Assembly: GCA_029783825.1 (NCBI GenBank)
Contig: JAREIK010017961.1
Location: 1 to 64,000 of the forward strand
Direction of reading: 5' to 3'
From: Sapria himalayana
Lineage: Eukaryota; Streptophyta; Magnoliopsida; Malpighiales; Rafflesiaceae
DNA: 64,000 bases
Shown: piece after piece, positions 26,233 through 40,239 of the stretch
Numbering within the stretch: position 1 is the stretch's first letter
Layout of the letters: every line of letters starts with the position of its first letter
The notes under the pieces: generated by a model
The model's input: only the letters and a program-made list of their open reading frames with translations
What the model was told of the DNA's origin: nothing
Database searches by the model: none
Position numbers and translations under genes: made by a program

Positions 26233-26520
26233 GTCGTCGGTAATGTTGTATTTGAAGTTTACTGAGCATGTAAAGAAGCAGTGACATACAATGAGCAAGG
26301 GCATGTTCGAATGGACCCTGAAACCATCACTGATCTTGTATTCTTCGTGAATAATAACATGGACGACTACATTACTTGAGTTGATACATCCAAGATAAGG
26401 ATGAATATCCTCGAATATAATGACAAATTTGATGATTATGCCATTATGAACTAGAAATTCATGAATAGAATGTACAAGAGAGTCCGCACGTGGAGGAGCG
26501 ACTCTTTTTTTTAATTCGAG
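26233..26520 (+). pseudogene. Unrecognised coding-like relic in central spacer
   Basis: One frame gives about 90 residues with only three internal stops in sequence that is otherwise AT-rich and stop-dense. Readable parts are KEAVTYNEQGHVRMDPETIT, DLVFFVNNNMDDYIT and NILEYNDKFDDYAIMN. The base composition is richer in GC than the surroundings. I do not recognise the family. A run of A (26641-26661, one C and one gap) follows about 130 bp after the frame, so a reverse-transcribed copy of an mRNA is possible. It could also be part of a transposon. Confidence 0.4.
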
Positions 26521-27059
26521 TCTATCTTGTATCTTGAAGATTTATTTCTATATTTATATATGATTTACATTTTCTTTTTCATACATTGATCGTATTTGTA
26601 CGTGTTCCCCTAGAATAATCAAATGTTCATACATTGATCGGCAAAAAAAAAACAAAAAAAATATTGCGTAGATTCTATGCCGGGTATAATGTGTGATTGA
26701 GATTGTTCGGATACAGATGAGCTTATGAGGAATTGGGTAGAATTTATATATAATAAATTTAACAACTAAATAATTAGAGTTACCATGATTTTTAATATAA
26801 TAGATTAGAAAAGTAAGTTATGTATAGTTGTCACTAATCGTTAGGATAATATTTAGTTACTGATGATAATGATTTAATAAGAAAAAATTATATAGAGCGG
26901 TCATCAAATAAAAATATTGATAAAATAATTAATATTTTAACATAAAAAAACAAAATAAATTATATTTATGTTTTGATATTCTCAGATATCTAACATAAAG
27001 ATAACTTTTCACTGTCACGCAGACGCACATACTTTAAAATTATCTTCCATATCATTTAA

Positions 27060-28320
27060 AAAAAAGATACTTATATATATTTAATGGAAAGCAAATGCTA
27101 TAATACATTTTTGAAAGCATAGATCGAGTATGCATATACTGTGTATATTCATTTCAAAAACATAATAATATATGTGTTATAGTATATGTATCATTTCATA
27201 AACATATACAATATACATTTTTTCAAAAAACCAATACATGCATATACTCTGTATAGAGTATATGTATACTCTACTTTTTTCGAAATAATAAGTATACAAT
27301 ATATGTATACTATATGTAGAGTATATCCATATATATACTTTAGAAAAACATATATGATATATACAAATTATCTTTGAAAAATATATGCGCAATAGTATGC
27401 ATTGTGGATATATAATATATAGTATTTACGATATGCATTGTGTACAGGGTATATAATTTTGAAAAATAGTATATATATACTCTGTATAGTATATGTTTAA
27501 TGTATATGTATTATAATAAACATTTTTGAAAAACATATATATATATATAGATTATATATATATAATATATATAGTTATATAGTATATTTTTTTCAAAGTC
27601 ATACACAACAGTATGTACATACTCTACATATATTGTATATAGAGTATTCATGTATTGTAAATGCATTCTTTGCAATAATATACTATAAATTATTTTGGAA
27701 AAAATATATAGTATTCATCTATATACGTATTTTTTAAAAATGTATATGTAGAATATACATTTTTTTTATAATACAATATATATATTCAAAATAATGCATG
27801 CATTTTTCAAAATAATATATTCAGGACAATGCATAAATTTACAAAATAATGTATATACACAACACATACTGTTGTGTATTTGTATATACATAATAATGCA
27901 TACTATTGTGTATATGTATATATAATACACAACACATTATTGTGCTTATTTTTTTTAAAAAAACATATTGTATATGTTTGTTTTAAATGCATATAAAGCA
28001 TACGCATAATTCATATACATTATACATATTTTATCTTTGTATTATTTCAAAATATATATATAGTATACATATATGATATTATAGTATAGGTATGTGGAGT
28101 ACATTTTTACGAAAAACAAATATTATATATGTTTTAGAACAATATGTTTACTATTTATTCATATAGTGTAGAGTATGTATATACTCTATATTTTTAAAAA
28201 ACAAATACATAATATATGCATAATGTATACATGTTTTTGAAAAACATGTATATAATATGTATTTTTTGAAAAACATATACAAATATATTAAAACAAAAAT
28301 GACATGATTTCTAGTTTTTA
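27060..28320. repeat. Degenerate TA-rich minisatellite in central spacer
   Basis: Irregularly repeated modules of TATACTCTGTATAG and TTTTTGAAAAACATATA type, with many small dyads, for example around GTATGCATATACT at 27131 and a CACAACA/TGTTGTG pair near 27858-27877. It has no regular period by eye and no coding sequence. Mirror pairing is absent here. Confidence 0.65.
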
Positions 28321-28420
28321 AGTGCTACTGTGGTATTATATGTTGGTTTTTTTTTTGATAGGATATTAAAACATAAATATTTAAGTGGGTTTCTTTTACT
28401 AGCCATCTACATATATTTTC

Positions 28421-29642
28421 ATTTAATATATCGTACATATGATGTATTTTTTTTTGATGATCATGTGAGTATTTGGGCCAATTTAAGACCAACTCAATGA
28501 ATTTCAAAAGGACTTTCTTTTCCTTCATTGCACCTCTAGGAAGTTAATACAACATATTGTTATAATTAATTATTTGTTGAATTAATTTTGTATCCACCAT
28601 AAGTAGCTATGCATTTAGGATTAGTTACACAAAAGAAAATAATTTAATATCTACCATAATATTGCCCACAAAAATTTGGATATATATATTTTGGGCAAAT
28701 AATATTTTGATACACTAAAAATAAATATTTACAAAAAAAAAATGATGATAATAATAATAATAAAGTTTACTAAAACCTAAAATATTTACATTTTAGTATA
28801 CTCAAAACTAAAACACGAATATACCCTAGCACTCTCCATGATAGATTAAAAAATTCAAAACAAAATTAGAAAAATAGTGTTTCATAACATTGTTTGCATA
28901 AACTAAGTATTAATTTTATATAAATAAAAATATCCACTATATGTGTTTTATATGTATAAGCATATATATTGTACATATGTTTAACATATAAGCATTTATA
29001 TTTATTTTTTTAAATAACTAGTGTACATACAATAATACGTATATATATTGTTTATATATGTAGGCCATAATGGTATGTTTATAGTAACACACACACAGAA
29101 GTATAAATATATAACTATGTGTATATATATATGTAAAGCATACATATACGTAAAAATATAGAGTTTATATTTAGTATATATATATATATATAGCAAAAAC
29201 CAAACTTGGATTTTCAAATAAGTGGGTGCCGAGTTACCACACGTCAATTTTAATCTTCTCAATGTGATAATTTCATTTCAACATAAAATTAATCAAAATA
29301 AAATATGTTTCTCTAACAAATTAAGTCGAAGATAACGAGAAGAAAATATATATATATATGTAAACACTTAAAATTAAAAATCTAGTCTATTTTTTAGTGA
29401 AATTAATCTAAAAAGAAAAGAGAACAACTCTAATTTCCTAGTGTTATTAGATAGCTTCTAGTAGTTTAAGAAGGCAAGGAAATACATATAGCAATTAATT
29501 TAGCAATTATAGACAATCAATGTTTGCAATCGAATAAACTCTTGGTCTAATCTTAATATTATAAAGAAGCAATGCTATCTCATCCTTTGTGGGAGTAACC
29601 TTCATCTTACATGTAGAAACTATACTATGCTTTGATTGATAT

Positions 29643-29675
<33 letters not shown>

Positions 29676-29676
29676 T

Positions 29677-29725
<49 letters not shown>

Positions 29726-30349
29726 TATATATATATTTGTAGTAACATGTTATATATGGTTTATCATAAATATGCATTAATAATAATGCGTGAGCGTGCT
29801 ACTTTAAAATTGTAAACAATATGGAATAGCGAAACAAAATTATATAATATAAAATAATAATAAAACTAATGACAAAAAAATATATAAATCAAAAACATTC
29901 TTGTAAGCATTTTATTATATTCAAACTTTTTAAATATGGAATAATACACAATCAATTTATACATAAATTGGATTTTGGGCATTTCTCGTTTGTGGTATTC
30001 CTTGTAGATTGGGGAGGATCTAAAAACACGAATGATGGCAACCATATTCTTTACCAAATCATCTTAGTAAATTGATGGCATGTGATGCGTGTCAATACAT
30101 AAAAATGGTGTTGAATATGTCATTTTTTTGGTTAGATAAATTATTCTAATCATCCACAAAATCAATAATAGATTTACTAATTGAAAGTGACATTTCACAC
30201 AAATGCACTTCTTGAATGCCCAATATTTTCCAGCCTATATATGTATAATTTTTATTCATGATGTCAACATTGACATAAGATAGCTCAATACAAACTCTGA
30301 AAATATTTTACATGAATTGATATATGATACTAGTATAGGAAAAATAAAA
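28421..30349. repeat. Right arm, innermost part
   Basis: Reverse complement of about 24070-25990. No gene. It includes the expanded TA run at 29640-29735. Confidence 0.7.
29640..29735. repeat. (TA)n microsatellite, right arm (expanded)
   Basis: About 95 bp of TA with short breaks, against about 34 bp at the mirror site 24683-24716. Confidence 0.88.
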
Positions 30350-30680
30350 AGCCTCTTGTTTATAATGCATTATAAGACACTTAAAAAAAAGTATTATAGG
30401 ACACTCATTTATACTGAGTTATGAGAGACTTATTCATAATGAGTTATATGACACATGTTTTTAATGAGTAATAATGTATACATTTAAAATGAGTTATAAT
30501 ACAATCATTTATAATGTGTCAAAAGACATTCTCTTATAATGAGTTATAAGATATTCATTTCTAATTAACAATAAGACACTCATTTATAATAAGTTATGTG
30601 AGATTCATTTATAATGAATTATAAGATAACTATATATAATGAGTTATAATACATGCATTTATAACAAGTTTTAAGATCCT
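30350..30680. repeat. 26-bp minisatellite, right locus 3
   Basis: Reverse complement of 23750-24070, with units of the form TTATAATGAGTTATAAGACACTCAT. Same length as the mirror. Confidence 0.78.
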
Positions 30681-32487
30681 CATTATTCTTGTACGATTTG
30701 AGATATAATCTATGGAATGATCCATTATTATTTAGAGGATGTATCGATCAAATTAAAAGAAGCATGTCCGAAAAAGAACAAACAATGATCATCCTCAAAT
30801 ATCATTTATTATTGTGTATAAGTATTTTTGGCGGTAACAAAACCACTTAGAAGGCATTTTGACAGTAACAAAAATTTGGTATTTACAATCTAGTTTTTAT
30901 TGGTTTCATTTTTTTAATTTATCAATACATAGCACGATGGCGCGATAGATGCCAGAGATTGAGTAATATATATAGCAAATATGAAATGACACTTTAATTT
31001 ATTCTAGAAGTGCAAATTTTTTAAAAATGTAGAATTGATTTCATAGGTTCTTTTCTTGCATCTTTTGGGAAAAGTACATCCTATTACTAGTAGATTATGT
31101 ATCAAATAAGTTAAAGAAATAGCAGAGTGATGCAAAAATTGTTGTGGTTTCTTACACTAAAATATTTTCACCAAGTTTGACATGCTGTGATATATAATAT
31201 GCAAAAATTATTCCATAAGTATGTCACTACTGACATAACAAAATAGGTCTACTCGATAGTTATTTAAAATCTCATACTTTTTAGGTAGTTCATTAGCCGA
31301 TGTTAATAGTTGATTCATATGTATATTCTTATTTTTTGGCCTCAGCTATCATAATGATCAAGAATCGACATGATTTATAATTTTTTATTCTTTCGGCTTC
31401 GTAAGAATCATACTTATATAATTAACATATGGTTCCCTAAAGTTTCACTAGTGGGAACCATTCGAGTGAAAATAACTCATAAGAGTTATCACTACCTTAT
31501 GAGTTATAATATACATGAACACCCCTCGAGGATTGTTTATCATTGTCCTTATCGATGATGCAACTCTACACTAAAGACGAAATCCTCAAGGGATGAAACC
31601 ATTAATAGAATATTCTATATAATATCCATCTCAATCAAGAATTAATTCTTTTAAGATGTGTATAATGGAATAATTGTAAAATTATTTATACTATTGACTT
31701 CATAAGTGTGTATTATTAATGATTAGTATACCCAAATTTTAAGTTTTAATGAATCTCGCACATCACAATTAGAAGGAATGCCACTTCATTCCTTACATAT
31801 GCCTCAGCGAGCCTCATGGTTTACTTATTACAGTCTTTCATGATAATCTCATGCAAACATGCTAATAGTTAAAATTTAGTTCAATTTCTATTTAATTAAC
31901 TATCCACCAATATCCAAAATGTAAAATAAATCAAAAACACAACATTAAAATAAAATCAAGGTTACATCACATAAACTAAGTCATAAAACAACCCTATATC
32001 ATACACTATTTTGATAGAAATTCTTGAATCTACCCTAGAGATGGATTATTTGAGAGTCATGTCCCCCAACTCTAGGAATTAATATTAAGTCTTGTGTCCC
32101 TTGTTAACTGATAGAGACTTAGGGAGTGCGAAAAATTTTCCTAGAGTTTAGTAGCTAAACTGTGACCTTTGCTTATTACATGGGGAAGAAGAAGAATGGA
32201 GTACTCCCAAAAAATATTGTCATGACCAACTAGATAGAGTTTCAGCCAAGAATAGATACCAAAACTACATAAGACTTCATACTCTATCATTCAGCCAAAA
32301 ACCTCAAAAATTATCGATTTCATGACTATTATCAAAATCTACCAAAAATCCAAAGTCATAAAAGTTATCCAAAAAAATCATAATTTGTATATTATGCATC
32401 ATCCAATATTATCAAAATATGTAAGAATATTTGATAATTTAAATTTTAAATAATCATCTACAAATGAATGGATAAGCAAAAATATCT
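30681..32487. repeat. Right arm non-coding segment
   Basis: Reverse complement of about 21916-23749. No gene is seen. Confidence 0.55.
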
Positions 32488-33085
32488 AACAGAGAGACCA
32501 AAAATATTAAAAATGATCAACTCATCTAGAAAAGATTGATCTTAATGATTAGATAAAACATTATGAGTTTATATAACTACATTTAAAACTACACTAGAGA
32601 TGTTTACTTATGGACTTCTTCTTGGTAAAACCTGTCATTTGGTGGTAGAACTCAAACATCAAGCATGGTAGAATATTAAGAAATTAAACTACGGTATGAA
32701 TGATACAAAAGAAAGGGAATTACTAGTAAGTGGACTGAATGAATTAAGAAATAAAGCTTATAATAATTTATGAATTTATAAATATAAAACAAAAGGATGA
32801 CAAGATAAGAATCTAAAGGAGAGATTTTAAATGGGGAGAAGGTATTATTTTAAACTCTTGGCTTAAGTTATTCTCAGGGAAGTTGAAGTCTGGGTGGTAT
32901 AGACCCTTTATAATGATTGTAACTCCACATGGGGTAGTCATGGTGAAATTAAGATATAAGAGGAATTAAAAGCAAATTGATAAAAAGGGAAGCATTATAC
33001 GACTTCAATAATAATTTTAGAAGATTTGAAAGAAGTAGAAAAAGAAATGGAGACATTAATGAAGTTTCAGCTTTGACTAGCACTA
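32488..33085 (+). pseudogene. Ty3/gypsy (Athila/Tat-like) integrase C-terminal relic, right arm
   Basis: Mirror copy of 21320-21915. Across frames it shows INSSRKD, TTLEMFTYGLLLGKTCHLVV, VELKHQAW, LNYGMND, then NSWLKLFSGKLKSGWYRPF and a TPHGVV stretch. It keeps the GKL glycine that the left copy has lost, so each arm has taken its own mutations. Stops and frameshifts prevent function. Confidence 0.82.
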
Positions 33086-35539
33086 CACCTATGGAGATAC
33101 AAAAGATAAAGAAAGAAATCATGACAAACCCCAACATAATGACTTTGAAGATCTAGATAGAAAAAGCTCGAAGTACAATCCAACAAAAAGTTGTGGCAAC
33201 TTAAATTCTTGGCATCCAATGTTGATGATGTCATGGCAATCCAAAAAGCCTTGACATCCAGCAAATACAAAGAAAAAAAGGGGCCTCAAAAAAATAATGT
33301 AAAATAATTCAACACTAAGAGAAAGTTTGGGAAAAAATATAAATAGAGAGATTCTATGATTAAATTAGCCTAAATAACCGAGATCTGTAATATAAATAAT
33401 AACTTATTGATAGTTTAGTTGTGGCAATTAAATGCAGAACTAATTGGGGTGCAACCAAAGAATAATTTATGTATAATGTGATGAAATAAATATAACCACT
33501 CACATAGATCATTTTACCCACACAAATTTAGTCATGGATATCAGACCCTATCATGACTCGCTAACATATCCACAAGAAGAATTAACCCTACTATTTAGAC
33601 ATACTATGATTCCTAAACGTAATCATAGTAAATATTTATGCGGGATGGATGAAAAGTATAATTTTATATAAATACATAATTGCTTGGGGATGAGACATTA
33701 ATTAAGTATGAGAGTTTGTTTGGCATACTAGATAGCAAATAAAACTAGATATTTTAGTGATTATTCATGAAAATCTTCTAGCACAGTGACTTTTAGCTAG
33801 AGTAAGTTTCAAATGGTATTTACTCAAATCATGGCTATTTCCAAGGCCGTGATTTCTACCTTGGTTAAATAGCCAAAGTCGTGAATCATTCCAAGCACCA
33901 TAATATTCTAAGACAAGAGAGACACCAAAACCATTTTATATCCAATACTATTTTGTATTATAGAGACTAAATATACAACCACAACTATTTCTAGTGATGC
34001 CACAATCTAAAGAAAGAAAATGACTAAAGTAATAGTTCATTCATAGAGCCACATCTTTGTGTTAAAGAGATGAAAAGAGAAAGCTATTGTATTCCAACGG
34101 TCATAACTTTTGTTAATTTTGCAACTAGTCATTTGAGTATAAATGTACAAAATATGAAAATTTAAAAATAGAATTTTAGTGTGTGAGAGTAAAAATGAAA
34201 ATATATGGTTCGGGAGCACAATTTTACCAAGCCTAGGGGTGATCAATGAGCAAAGTAAAACACAAGGCACAAAATAAACGTTTAGAGGGGGAGTGAATTT
34301 TGACTCCACCTCAAGGTTCATGAATACGTATTCTGTATTTACGGTTTGATTCCTAGATATCTTGAGTGGTATCATTATAAACCTAGAATTTCATGAATTT
34401 TATCTCAAATTATCTCATTTGAAGTCCTCCTGAATGTCAAACGAAATTGAAGTCTATGATTGGTATATTTGATTTTGCGTGATAGATACTTGATTAATCA
34501 ATTTTAATATTTGGATTTTATTGTATTTTGGTTATTAATAGAAGTGATATTTATGTAAAACTAGAATTAAAATTTTATTATTAGTTTCGTGCATGCTTTT
34601 TTGGTGGATCATGATAAGTACACCATAAAGAACACTCATGTGTAATGCTAGGAAAGAAGTGATAGTTCTTTTGATTATGAAACACAAGACAAACTTTTAT
34701 ATCAAAACTCAATGTTGAGTTAAGTTTAATCATATAAGTATGATACTTAATAAGTCGAATGCATGAATACTTTTCTAAGCTAATCTATTGTGCATATCTT
34801 AGAAGAATTGACCCTAAAATTATGTATAAATTTTATAAAATATTATCCTAAGAGTTTCATCTTTAATGTGGGAGTCATGTGTCATAATGGTAGATGATGA
34901 TAGTAGGGTGGTAATAGTCTTATAATTTATATTTTATTATATGACTCATAACAGTGAGATTTGAGGGAAAGTATATACTAGTTATGCAAGTATGATGCAT
35001 ACAAAGATGAAAGAATATATATTTTTCATCTTGTAAATGATTTCATAAAAGGTAAGAACTTTTAAATAATTTTTGAGCAAAGATGATTTGTCATTTTTTT
35101 GATATTATACCAAGGGGATAGCTACGAGGAGAATATCATTAGGAATGACCCAATAGTTGATAACAATCTTGTATACTACTAGGAAATTATTTTTATAAGA
35201 GTCTAACCTTATTTTGTAACCAAACACAAATATCTAAACTATTTATATAAGCTATTATGAATAAAGGAGTTGAATATCCCTAAAATCTAAGAATCTTACT
35301 AAAAACTCAATCTTATCATCTCAACTAGAGCAATAACCAACTAATAATTGGTTAATTACCTATACAATCCCTATGTGACTGATATTGGAATAAAAATCTA
35401 ATTTACTACATGTACAACCGATATACATGTGGGAAAGTTGGATAAGAGAATCTTGCCCAATTGAATTTTGAGAATTTGTTAAATCCAAAAAATTTAGAAT
35501 CATTACCAAGTCACAATAATAAGATACCAATTTATAAGT
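33086..35539. repeat. Right arm non-coding segment
   Basis: Reverse complement of about 18931-21319. The 35.36-35.52 kb part mirrors 18.96-19.12 kb closely. No gene is seen. Confidence 0.5.
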
Positions 35540-37130
35540 TGGCAAAATACTTATTTATATTGAGTTGATAAAACACTCATTTATAACTAGTTGATAAGAT
35601 AGTAATTTATAATGAGTTTATAGCATACTCATTTATAATAAGAAGATGCACATTTATAATGTATTAATAAGATCTTTGTTTTAATTTTTTGATAGGATAC
35701 TCAATTATAATGAGTTTATAAGATGCTCATTTATAATGAGTTTATAAGATACTCATTTATAATGAGTTGACAAGACACTAATTTACAATGAGTTACAAGA
35801 AACTCCTTTATAACGAGTTGATAAGATATCCTTTTATCAAATTGATGTGACACTCACGTGTAACAAATTGATAAAATACTTATTTATAAAGAGTTGATAA
35901 GTTACTTATTTATGTAATAGCTTGATAAAACAATCAATTATAATGAATTGATAAGATATGAATTACAAGACAATCATTTAAATGAGATATAAATACTCAT
36001 TTATCCAGTGATTGGTCACTCTTTTGTAAAGAGTTGATAAGATGGTTATTTATAAAAAGTTGACAACACACTTATTTACAATAACTTGATAAATATTCAT
36101 ATAAAATAAGTTGATATGATACTCTTTTATAATGAGTTGACATGATACTCACTTATAAAGAGTTGATATGACACTTATTTATAATGAGTCGATAAGATTC
36201 TTTTCTAAAAAGTTGATAAAACATTCATTTATAAAGAGCTTTAAAAATATTTATTTATAATGAGTTGATAAAACATTAATATATAAAATATTTATTTATA
36301 ATGAGTTGGCAAGACACTCATTTATAGCGCGTTGATAAAATGCACATTTATTAGGAGTTGATAAGATACTGATTTATAATGAGTTAATAATATACTCATT
36401 TTGTAATGAGTTGATAAAACACTCATTCATCATGAGTTGGTAAGTTATGCATTTATAAAGAGTTGATAAGACAATCATTTATTATGACTTTAAAAGACAC
36501 TCTCTCATAATGAGTTGATAAGATATTCAATCTTAATGAGTTGTTAGGATATTCTTTGATAAGGAGTTTATATGACACTCATTTATAACGAGTGATAAGA
36601 GTCTAATTTATAAGTAGTTGATAAGACACTTTTTTAATGACTTGATAAGACACTCATTTTATAATGAGTTGATAATGCAAAAGTTTATAATTAGTCGATA
36701 AGAGACCCATTTATGATGAGTAGATATTACGCTTATTTATGATGAGTTCAAAAGACATTTTCTAATGACTTGACAAGATGCTCATTTGGTACATGTTTAT
36801 AAGATAATCATTAATAATAAGTTGATAAAAATTTGTCTTATAATAAGTTAATAAGACACTCATTTATAAGGAGTTGATAAGACGCTCATTTTAATGAGTC
36901 GATAAAACATTTGTTTATAATATATTGATAATATACCCTTTTATAATGAGTTGATAAGAGATTCATTTATAAGAAATTTATAGATATTCATTTCTAAGGA
37001 GTAAGACTCTCATTTATATAGAGTTATAAGGAAACTATTTTATTATGATTTGCTAAGACACTCATTTATAACTAGTTAAAAATATAGTATTTATAATGAT
37101 TTGATAGGACACTCATTTAAACAAGTTGAT
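35540..37130. repeat. 26-bp minisatellite, right locus 2 (about 1.6 kb)
   Basis: About 60 degenerate units around GATAAGACACTCATTTATAATGAGTT, the reverse complement of left locus 2 but about 2 kb shorter. Both ends of the array pair with the ends of the left array, so the size change is internal. Confidence 0.88.
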
Positions 37131-38729
37131 GAGACAAAACTTACCCTTCATATTTCTTCAAGTGTCTGCAATGTTGCATGTAGCAGTGGCACTAGCCTTC
37201 TAATCCCTAATATATCATGTTTTCGTGGTAATGCAATAATTTCCCAAAATTAATAATTAGTTTAAACATAAAAGTTATAATTATACATTCATTTGATGAT
37301 GAGAGTCACAACCATTTAAATTTTATAAGATAAGTATTACTATGATTTCCTGATAATATTTCAACCATTAAGATCGTGTTATAAAGTAGAATGTTTGTGC
37401 TACCAAGAATAGATGTCAAAACTACATGGCTTATTATACAAGATATTTTACTAAATACCTCTAAAAATTTGTTGATTTTATATTATTCATAAAAACATAC
37501 CAAAACTCTTAAGTTATAAAATTAATTCATAATTTCCTTTTTAAGCATATACACTATCATAAATTACTAAAATATCTATTAATGTTTGAGAGTTTGAACA
37601 TCGATAAGTATCTTGCATCACAGATTTGTTCATGAATCTTTCCAATGATTGTATAAAAAAATTTCACAAAATCCTAGCTTTATTTTTTCTCATGCCCTAG
37701 AATACTCTCAAAATTTATAATTTTCTCTTTTATACTCAAATTGCTAGATGCAAACTTTTAAGTCAAATATCATTGCTATATAGGAATGAGTAGTGATTTT
37801 TGTCACTTTCAAACTTTAGAATGCATTAATATTGAAAATATCTATGGCTACATATTTCATCTCTAGAACATAAAATCATAGTATTGGGAATGACCCATAA
37901 CTTTGGTCGCTCTCTTGCATTAGATGACTATGATAAAGATAATTAGTTATGGTTTTAGACTCTCTCTTGGATTAGATGACCACATGGATGAGAATGGTCA
38001 CTACTATACATTTTATCTCTATAACTCAAAATTGCAACATTGGAAATAAAATTTGGCTAGTGACATTCTCGAGAGCAAATGTAATAGCTTGGAAATGACT
38101 AAGGCTTGAGTATGATTCTGTAGAACGTTCTATAGCTAAAAGATGATGTGTTTGGAATAACATCATAATTTTTGTTTTGAATTTATTAGCTCTATAATGA
38201 AAAAATTTTGGCACCAAAGCTTGTCATGACACCAAAGCTTGTCATGGCTTTGAGTACTAATGAGGTAATTGGTTGTTGTAATATGAAATTAATGTCACAA
38301 TTATTAAATAATATTTTAAGCTAGTGTGATTATGATTCAATAAAGTTTCACAACTAAATGAATGTGTTTCATAGTGAAATAATTGTGTTAATGATGTAGT
38401 AGAGTTATGACACGTGAAGTTTATAATAATTATTCAAATAGAATTTTAGCTAAGAATGGATGCAAAATCTATCTTATAACTCAATGAGATATAACAATGT
38501 CGTAACATAATTAATACTACGAGTTAACAAAACTTTTTGCTACAATTCTTTTAAATAATCCATCAAGTCTCCATTTCAAACAAACAACATTGAATTTTCT
38601 AATTATCCTTTATATTCCATAAAAAATATAATTTAGTTAAATTATTCATTTTAAAGCTAATTTCTATAAAACACATCATGAATAATGACTAAGATTACTA
38701 GTTTTATTTGGTATTTAGCATACCATTTA
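37131..38729. repeat. Right arm non-coding, LTR-like segment
   Basis: Reverse complement of about 13626-15279. The 38.09-38.22 kb part matches 14.10-14.23 kb closely. A 20-bp stretch, CACCAAAGCTTGTCATG, is tandemly doubled at 38211-38245 in this arm only. Confidence 0.5.
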
Positions 38730-39597
38730 ATACGATACTTGTTTATAATGAATTGATAAAAAATTCATTTTATAAGGAGTTGATAAGATACTCATTTATA
38801 AGAAGTTAATAAGATATTCATTTATAATGAGTTGATAAAACACTAGTTTAGAATGAATTTATTAGAACTCATTTATAAGTAGTTATTAGATACTCATATA
38901 TAATGATTTATAAGATATTCATTTTATAAGGAGTTGATAAGATACTCATTTATAAGAAGTTAATAAGATACTCATTTATAATGAGTTGATAAAACACTAG
39001 TTTAGAATGAATTTATTAGAACTCATTTATAAGTAGTTATTAGATACTCATATATAATGATTTATAAGATATTCATTTATAATGAGTTATAAGATACTCA
39101 ATTATAAAGAGTTTATAAGATATTCATTTCTAAAAAAATTATAACACGCTCCTTTATGACTAGTTTGTAATGAGTTGATAAGCTACTTATTTATAACTAG
39201 TTCATAATACACTCATTTGTAATACGTTTATACATACTCATTTATAATGTGTTGATAAAATATTCATTTATAATGAGTAGATAGGACACTCTTTTATAAG
39301 GAGTTGATAAGGTACTCATTCATAATAAATTGATAAGTCCCTCATTTAGAATGAGTTGATAAGATACATATTTATAACGAGTTAATAAGATACTCATATA
39401 TAACAAGTTGATAAGAAACTCATTTATAATTAGTTGATAAGAAACTCATTTATAATTAGTTGATAAGAAACTCATTTATAATGAGTCAAAGAAATTCATT
39501 TATAATGAGTTAAAAGATACTCTTTTATAGTGAATAATAAGATATATATTTATAGTGAATTATAATATAGTCATTTATAATAAGTTGATAAAACAAT
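38730..39597. repeat. 26-bp minisatellite, right locus 1 (about 870 bp)
   Basis: Mirror of the 330-bp left locus 13297-13625. Nearly identical 130-bp stretches at about 38750-38890 and 38920-39060 show a recent internal duplication. The outer ~390 bp (39207-39597) occupies the place where the left arm has the hAT-bearing block. Confidence 0.85.
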
Positions 39598-40239
39598 GAA
39601 TATTAGTATCTTATTATTAGTACAAATGATTTTTTGGAAAATTTTATAAAAAACACTTGAGAGTAAGATTAATATTAATTTAAAAAAAATGAGCTAGATG
39701 ACCATTTAAAAATAAAGTATTACAAAAAAAATTGATTTTAACATATTAGATTAATGGTAGACGGATAAAATCAAATATCCTATTTTGATGAGGATGCCTA
39801 GAGATCTTGTCATTCTAATATCAATTATAGATTCTGAGTCGACATATAGCACAAGTGGTATATTAGTGAGTCCTTGTAATAGTAGAATTCATCAAAAACT
39901 TTTGAAATATCAATGGGTACTGCAAGTTGAATTGTAAATATGTAATAAGGTAGGATAAATTACTTAATTTTTAAATGAAATTAATTTTCTTTGATTAATT
40001 ATATTAATATTTTCTTTCTTCCTTTATAATAATTATAATTATAAGTTCAAATAAAAAAGAAGCATATTACTACTCAGTTGAATATGATAAAAATATTATT
40101 AGTGTAGAGGTTTGAAATACGTGTGTAGTTGTGTGTGTATGTATGTGTGTGTTTTGTTAAATTTGATACTTAAATGAAATTATTAGACTAATTATATATT
40201 TTTTTTTAATTTGTAGGGCAATAAAGTAGCAAGTGTTAA
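39598..40239. repeat. Right arm non-coding segment
   Basis: Reverse complement of about 10470-11096, with only small indels. No gene is seen. Confidence 0.6.

Larger units (their letters stand above)
25990..28420. other. Central spacer of the giant palindrome (about 2.4 kb)
   Basis: Mirror pairing is lost at about 25990 and resumes at about 28420. The spacer holds a coding-like relic with an A-rich tail (26230-26665), AT-rich sequence without visible structure (26665-27060), and a long low-complexity TA-rich tract (27060-28320). Confidence 0.75.
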
